A stretch of DNA of 64,000 nucleotides from an uncultured Candidatus Entotheonella sp. (GTDB lineage Bacteria; Tectomicrobia; Entotheonellia; Entotheonellales; Entotheonellaceae): assembly GCA_958295825.1 (NCBI GenBank), contig OY282375.1:4139489-4203488 (forward strand), given 5' to 3'. Both the position numbers and the translations under genes were made by a program. Under the pieces are notes generated by a model. It searched no databases. It saw only the letters and a list, made by a program, of their open reading frames with translations, and had not been told where the DNA came from. This document shows, piece by piece, positions 54,889 to 64,000 of this stretch. Each line of letters opens with the position of its first letter. Within the stretch, counting starts at the first letter, position 1.

Positions 54889-55149
54889 TTGGTATGAGGA
54901 TAGTCCGTATTAGCGCCATCTCGGTCATCCCGCCCCCTGTCTTCAACCCTGCCCCGCCCGGGAACCCGGTTCATCCTGCCTCCCGTCCGCCCAATGGCGC
55001 GGGTCGCCGAGCATCCTCCACGCGAGAGGCGTTTTCAAGGTCGTTCGACTTGGTAGTGTATCAGTTTGAAATCCGCACCATCACCAGCAATCACTGTACA
55101 CGAAAAATTATATGGGTTAGAGTGGCTGGAGAAGTGCTTTGGGCGAAGT
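54889..55149. other. intergenic stretch with nothing recognised
   Basis: Between the DNA methyltransferase remnant and the IS4 remnant I see no coding pattern, RNA fold or repeat I can support. Confidence 0.5.
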
Positions 55150-55870
55150 GAGTACCTTTCTGGAGTAGGTTCAGCAGCCGCTCAAGCTACTGCCCTTGGT
55201 CTGTCGCATTCAGGACGGCTTGGCGAATGCCGTCGAATCCAGTAGTGAAACAGGCTCTTCGCGGGCCTCTGCTGCGTCTTGAGCGCAATCGGTTTGATCG
55301 CGTGACGCCAAGCTCCACGTACCAAGCCTAGCAAAACACGATCGCCAACACACCCTCTCACGTCTCCAGACGCTTGGCCTCTCGCAAGCGCATCACTTCC
55401 AGGTTGAACCCTCTGGATTTGAGCGCCTCGAAGAGCACGCCTATCTGCAACCTGCGCTTATACACCTCCGGGGCCTGATGACCCGGACGAGTCGACACCA
55501 CAATCAGCTAAGCCCTATAGGGCAAGTGCATGTCGGCGACCCAAAGCCAGTTGCCACAAACGAGACGCGGCCCGATCAGGCAACACGAGGTCGAACGGGG
55601 AAGACTTCTGAAGAAGCTGCGTGCCGGTGATAAGGCTGCGGTTGTCCGCGAGACCTGTATGTCGTGCCGGATTCGGATGCACCAGAGGATGACGAAGAAG
55701 TCGGCGCCGATACTCGACTTATGTCGACATGTGCTCAGCGACTTACCGCTAGCCGTCGTGCTGAGCACCCACACTCCAGGCATTACACCGTTGGTTTTGG
55801 AGAACACGTTAGCCGACGTAGTAGGTTTAGACCGAGGTCAACTGTGCAGCATGGAAATGCTGATCCCACA
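55150..55870 (-). pseudogene. IS4-family transposase remnant
   Basis: Minus-strand frames give IRIRHDIQVSRTT, FFRSLPRSTSCCLIGPRLVC, NWLWVADMHLPYRA, then LIVVSTRPGHQAPEVYKRRL, QIGVLFEALKSRGFNLEVMR and FDGIRQAVLNATD. These match the C-terminal half of IS4-family transposases (Y-x-R-R-x-Q-I-x-x-L-F...LKSRGFNLE). Stops and frameshifts are frequent. Confidence 0.75.
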
Positions 55871-55875
55871 GTGTG

Positions 55876-56428
55876 GTAGAAGCAGTTTCATAACTTAGCT
55901 TGCAATCAGAGTGAATGAAGCGATGAGCAGGGGAAAAAATCGTTCCCTTCCTCCCCGATCCCCAAGCTTCGCCTTGGGGTCACACCAATCCCCAATCGCC
56001 CCTGTTTCGAGGGTATCTTGTGGGTCCTTCGCAGTGGCGTGCACTGCAAAGCCTGCCCGCCTCCTATCTCCTCGCCCAGCACCCGTTGGCGCCGTCTGCG
56101 CACTTGGGAGGAGCAAGAGGGCTGGCTGACGGCAGCTTTGCCCCGGCCGAAAAAGGGGGCCTTGCGCCGGCGCCGTCAAGAAGGGCAAGGGTACGAAGTG
56201 GAGGTTGGCGGCCAAGGGGTTCCTTTGGGGAACTTCCTGGAATCGGCGTCCGCAGCGGACGTGAACCTGATCGAGCGGACGCTGGCGCGGGTATCGGCGC
56301 CGCGCCGGGGTCGGCCCAAACAAAAGCCCGACCGTCTCACTGATGACAAGGCGGCCGACGCCCTTCGCAAGCGTCTGCGGGCTTGGAGCATTGATTTGAT
56401 TTGTCCGCTAGTTATGAAACCACCTCTA
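55876..56428 (+). mobile_element. IS5-like element remnant with terminal repeats
   Basis: The ends TAGAAGCAGTTTCATAACTT (55876) and GTTATGAAACCACCTCTA (56411) are imperfect inverted repeats. Inside, plus-strand frames read WEEQEGWLTAALPRPKKGAL, VEVGGQGVPLGNFLESASAA, DVNLIERTLARV and ADALRKRLRAWSIDLICP, the DDE region of an IS5-group transposase. The N- and C-termini are deleted, leaving about 0.55 kb. A single end of the same type sits at 50748. Confidence 0.75.
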
Positions 56429-56484
56429 GCCTTCACGGATTACCCCAGCGGGGCTTGGGTGCGATGGCGCAGTGGCACATACTG

Positions 56485-57297
56485 ATGAAAGCTCCGATTA
56501 CAAGCTTAAGCAATCCTACCATTAAGAACTTGGTTAAGTTGCGTCAGCACAGAGAGCGCGCAAAGCAGGGGATGCTACTCATCGACGGTGCCCGCGCGCT
56601 ACGCGTAGCTCTCCGCAATGACTTTCCCGTTTCGGCGGTCTATTTCTCGCAAGCCGCGACTGATAAACAGGCCGACCTCCTCCGGAATGTGCAAGACGCT
56701 GGTGGAAATTTACAGCCGGTAACCCCTGCGGTATTCAGAAAAATAAGCTACGCCGAGCACCCAGATGGGCTGCTCGGCGTAGCTCCCTGTCCGTACGCCA
56801 CCCTTGCCGACCTTCCCACAACCAACAAACCCTTATATCTTGTAGTTGAGAGACTAGAAAAGCCCGGCAATCTGGGCGCCATATTACGGTCTGCTGACGC
56901 TGCGGGCGCCACGGCCCTCGTGCTTTGCGACGGCCGCACCGATCTCTGGAATCCCAATGTCATTCGCGCCAGCCAAGGGGCGTGTTTTGCGGTACCCGTT
57001 GCGGTGGCAACCGCCGAGGGCGCTTTGCTGTGGTTACACCATGGCGCGGTCCAGATCATTGCGGCTGCGCCGCTGGCGCCTCGTTCGTATTATGAGATTG
57101 ATCTGCGACTCCCAAGCGCATTGGTGTTAGGAGCCGAGCAGGACGGGCTGACATCCGTGTGGCGCGATGAAACCCGCGTGTGTATCCCGATGGCAGGCCA
57201 ATTGGATTCCTTGAACGTTGCGCAGACGGCCTCCATTTTGTTGTTTGAGGCGGTGAGACAGCGAGTTAACAGCGCCCCAGGTCGCCCAGCGACTTGA
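56485..57297 (+). CDS. TrmH/SpoU-family RNA 2'-O-methyltransferase
   Basis: The 270-aa SPOUT enzyme has an N-terminal substrate-binding part (NPTIKNLVKLRQHRERAKQG) and the three family motifs: GNLGAILRSADAAGA (about residues 129-143), LVLGAEQDGL (about 215) and IPMAGQLDSLNVAQTASILL (about 234-253). It methylates ribose in rRNA or tRNA with SAM through a knotted SAM site. I start at the ATG at 56485; the longer frame from 56401 reads through IS debris. It ends about 260 bp before the 16S gene on the same strand but has its own context, so linkage with rRNA transcription is not implied. Confidence 0.9.
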   Translation: MKAPITSLSNPTIKNLVKLRQHRERAKQGMLLIDGARALRVALRNDFPVSAVYFSQAATDKQADLLRNVQDAGGNLQPVTPAVFRKISYAEHPDGLLGVAPCPYATLADLPTTNKPLYLVVERLEKPGNLGAILRSADAAGATALVLCDGRTDLWNPNVIRASQGACFAVPVAVATAEGALLWLHHGAVQIIAAAPLAPRSYYEIDLRLPSALVLGAEQDGLTSVWRDETRVCIPMAGQLDSLNVAQTASILLFEAVRQRVNSAPGRPAT

Positions 57298-57392
57298 GCA
57301 TGATAAACAGACCGAAACACAGGGGAAATACCGAAACAGGGGAACCGACATCCTTCATGTGCAAGAATTTTTTCATGGCAGGCGTTGACATG

Positions 57393-57421
57393 TTGACAAA
57401 GCTAAAGGAAGGCAGTATCTT
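57393..57421 (+). promoter_or_regulatory. rRNA operon promoter (sigma-70 type)
   Basis: TTGACA (57393-57398) and TATCTT (57416-57421) are separated by 17 bases, about 135 bp upstream of the mature 16S 5' end. A second TTGACA starts at 57385. The position and match support the main rRNA promoter; the start site is inferred. Confidence 0.6.
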
Positions 57422-57445
57422 TATCCCTACCTTCGAGATGAAGGA

Positions 57446-57457
57446 TGTTCTTTGAAA
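57446..57457 (+). promoter_or_regulatory. boxA-like antitermination site before 16S
   Basis: TGTTCTTTGAAA resembles the bacterial boxA consensus (TGCTCTTTAACA) used by the Nus antitermination complex. An almost identical TGTTCTTTGACA occurs in the 16S-23S spacer, as expected for rRNA operons. Confidence 0.7.
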
Positions 57458-57555
57458 ATCGTACGATGATTCGCGTTTGTGAGTAAAAGGTTCATAATTA
57501 GGTATGGTCCAGAAGTCCTATCTGAGGGCTTCAATTTGGATCATATGCCTGTTTC

Positions 57556-59118
<1,563 letters not shown>

Positions 59119-59203
59119 CTAAGGAGTCTTAGCTCCTCTGCGTATGCAGGGAGCGAAGGCTAGAAGTTTGTTGCTCTCGAATGCGAATCTCGTACGGTTT
59201 TTA

Positions 59204-59215
59204 TGTTCTTTGACA
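59204..59215 (+). promoter_or_regulatory. boxA-like site in the 16S-23S spacer
   Basis: TGTTCTTTGACA repeats the boxA-like site in front of 16S. The spacer (59119-59259, about 140 bp) has no tRNA gene. Confidence 0.7.
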
Positions 59216-59259
59216 ATGACATGATACGACACAAGTCTGTTTGTAATATGTTAGACAAG

Positions 59260-62261
<3,002 letters not shown>

Positions 62262-62311
62262 AGTTTTACACTGGCTTGACGTATCATGTCATTGTTGAGA
62301 GTAGCTGTATT

Positions 62312-62526
62312 TAGGTCTGTTGACATTTAGGCAAGTGCCAAGTGAGAACTCACCACATGAATCATCGCGGCGTCGCCCACGTCTGTCCTCTCAAAACGCA
62401 TCGTAAGACGACGAAACTGCTTGCAGGTTACAAAAGAAATGTTCCACCAGTTGCATACTCCACGTCGTATTCGTTGAATTCTCCCTATTACAGCCAAGGG
62501 GCTGTTATGAATGTCAACAGGCCCTA
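62312..62526. mobile_element. MITE-like IS5 derivative between 23S and 5S
   Basis: Ends AGGTCTGTTGACATT and AATGTCAACAGGCCCT are inverted repeats with TA at both flanks. Inside, the left 150 bp match the transposase end at 29354-29510 (AAGTGCCAAG...GAGAACTCACC, CGCATCGTAAGACGACGAAA), so it is a deletion derivative of that IS5-family element, about 0.2 kb long. It separates 23S from 5S by an extra 0.2 kb and is presumably transcribed with the operon. Confidence 0.8.
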
Positions 62527-62545
62527 GGTTGATATTTTTCTAAAT

Positions 62546-62663
62546 TTTCGGCAGTTATAGCGAAGGGGCAACACCCGTTCCCATCCCGAACACGGAAGTA
62601 AAGTCCTTCAGCGCCGATGGTACTGCATGGGTCACTGTGTGGGAGAGTAGGTCGCTGCCGAAA
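62546..62663 (+). rRNA. rrf: 5S ribosomal RNA
   Basis: TTTCGGCAG at the start pairs with CTGCCGAAA at the end. The conserved core CCCATCCCGAACACGGAAGT is present. Length about 118 nt. I see no clear T-rich terminator just after it. Confidence 0.93.
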
Positions 62664-62744
62664 TCTTTTCCCCCGTAATTTGCTCTTGTAGGTCCTTCTT
62701 CTCATAGCAGTGACAGTTCAATACTACAGTTGGGCCTAGTACCC

Positions 62745-63235
62745 TACCCACTTTGAATTGACGGGTACGGCGGCTTCAGCTTAAGACGCGCATCGTCGGT
62801 GGTGAAGCCAGTCTGCCGCCACCGCTTCACGATTGCGGCAATCCTGTGCCACGCTTTGACCTCGTTGCGCAGGAAGTCACGGTCCAGGATGCGATGCTCA
62901 GGCACTGGCTGACCAGGACGCCAATCTCAATCTCCGCCATGTTCAACCATACCATGCTTGGGCGGGCAGTGAATCTCCAAGCGCGATGCGCTGCCCCTCG
63001 CCCGGCTGTCTCGTCCATGCACACCAGCACCTCGTCTGCCCCGCAGGGACGCTGGTAGACCGCCAGCATGTCCGCGTTCACCCTGTGGCGGAATGCACCA
63101 GCAATCCTTCGACCAGGGCTTGAGAGCGTTTTTTCCGCCCGCACCGTCTAACTCCGACGGTCTCGCGCGCCACCTGAAGGATTGCGCCAACAGTTTGATC
63201 TCTACTCTGTCCGGCCCGCTACAGGATATAAAACA
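62745..63235 (-). pseudogene. IS630-family transposase remnant, internally deleted
   Basis: Minus-strand frames give YQRPCGADEVLVCMDETAG (the first catalytic Asp region) and, after a deletion, PSMVWLNMAEIEIGVL (the WLNxAExE catalytic end), then a frameshifted RWRQTGFTTDDARLKL. Full IS630 elements have about 300 more residues. It differs from the IS630 relic at 30294-31129. The 80 bp after 5S before it hold nothing I recognise. Confidence 0.8.
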
Positions 63236-63305
63236 ATCGCAATTACAAGTTACAGGCTTGACAATTCAGACATAGGGTAGTCCCTTCTCTTTAGGAGGTG
63301 ACGCC

Positions 63306-64000
63306 ATGAACCTGATCAGTATTTTCAGCAAGTATCCGACGCAAGAATCCTGCCTTGAACACCTTGAAACCGTCCGTTGGGGGGATAATCCGACCTGCCC
63401 GCATTGCAGGAGCGACAAGGTGGCCCGCAAGAACGAACTGGACAAGGTGGGCCGTTGGAATTGCCACGCTTGCAAGTCCAGCTTCAACGTCCTGTCCGGC
63501 ACGATCATGCAAAAGACCAAAGTCCCTTTGCAAAAGTGGTTCCTGGCAATCGGCTTGATGGCGAACGCCAAGAAAAGCCTGTCGAGCTGCCAGCTTGCCC
63601 GTGATCTGGACGTGAGGCAACAAACCGTAGGGTACATGCAAACCCGCATTCGGGTTGCGATGGTGAACCGCGAGCGTCACCTGCTCCAAGGCATCATCGA
63701 AGCCGACGAAACCTATCTGGGCGGCAAGCCGCGTAACGGCAATCGGCGCGAAGACGACAAGCCCGCCAAGAAAGGACGCGGCACGGCCAAGCGCTGATCG
63801 TCGGCGCCGTCGAACGCGGCGGCCGCGTAACGGCCCGCACTGCCGCCAAGGTCCGCGGCAAGACCCTGCTCAAGTTCATCAAGGACAACGTGGAACCCGC
63901 CGGCTCGCTGCTGATGACGGACGAATGGAAGGGCTATGGCGGCGTCAAGAACTTCATGCAGCACGCCGTTATCAACCACAGCACGGCCTATGCCGAAGGC
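63306..64000 (+). pseudogene. IS1595-family transposase (frameshifted; cut by window edge)
   Basis: The first 163 codons are open: MNLISIFSKYPTQESCLEHL, then a zinc ribbon CPHCRSDK...CHACKSSF (about residues 36-62), NAKKSLSSCQLARDLDVRQQ and GIIEADETYLGGKPRNGNRR. A one-base deletion at about 63794 gives a stop, after which the frame resumes as LIVGAVERGGRVTARTAAKV and LLMTDEWKGYGGVKNFMQHA. The companion copy at 53305 keeps the base at this spot (AAGCGGTTGATC). AGGAGGTGACGCC precedes the ATG. It may be a recently dead IS or contain one sequencing error. Confidence 0.85.

Noticed and set aside
55895-56323. Minus-strand frame of 142 codons considered as a gene
   Set aside because: The plus-strand frames here carry clear IS5 transposase motifs, so the minus frame is a shadow.

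Overview
The window is GC-rich, gene-dense DNA from a heterotrophic Gram-negative bacterium. Lipoprotein and Tat signals, an outer-membrane protein remnant and O-antigen ligase/flippase genes point to two membranes. It carries a complete 16S-23S-5S rRNA operon with no tRNA in the 16S-23S spacer. The number of broken insertion sequences, truncated genes and tandem paralogues suggests a large, plastic genome. I cannot place the phylum by eye; the 16S gene (57556-59118) would settle it.

Positions 1-29300 are mostly intact metabolic and transport genes: an RhlE-type RNA helicase (cut by the window edge), a secreted gluconolactonase-like protein, a tandem array of ZIP metal transporters (two intact, one decayed), a peptide-type ABC importer without its ATPases, two unrecognised exported proteins (210 and 1292 aa), a CoxL/CoxS/CoxM-type molybdenum hydroxylase operon, a tripartite TRAP transporter followed by a uracil-DNA glycosylase, a BtuF-like binding protein, a LivK-like lipoprotein, an alpha/beta hydrolase and a PhoX-type phosphatase.

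Positions 29354-32260 are a graveyard of IS5- and IS630-family fragments, with the tail ends of an ABC permease and an outer-membrane protein stranded between them.

Positions 32360-53300 are a cell-surface polysaccharide locus and the most unusual part. It opens with a 2388-aa protein whose two ends together resemble an O-antigen ligase/polymerase. The large extracytoplasmic loop is replaced by about 1900 residues of plant-type leucine-rich repeats, arranged as 11 cassettes, each with its own N-terminal cap. Four translationally coupled, mosaic glycosyltransferases follow, then a methyltransferase that seems to have been captured as a cassette, a polysaccharide flippase, a second ligase with an Ig-like domain in the same loop, another glycosyltransferase, a third ligase copy gutted by a deletion, and a frameshifted radical SAM/SPASM gene. 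A 0.55-kb inverted repeat flanks the second half. Truncated sulfotransferase and methyltransferase pieces show that further glycan-modifying genes were lost. I infer that the locus builds and exports a glycan and that its ligases carry exchangeable recognition domains.

Positions 53300-56425 are again broken mobile elements (IS1595, IS4, IS5) and a broken DNA methyltransferase. A TrmH/SpoU-type RNA methyltransferase precedes the rRNA operon. Between 23S and 5S sits a 0.2-kb inverted-repeat element derived from an IS5-family transposase. The window ends in IS630 and IS1595 remnants.
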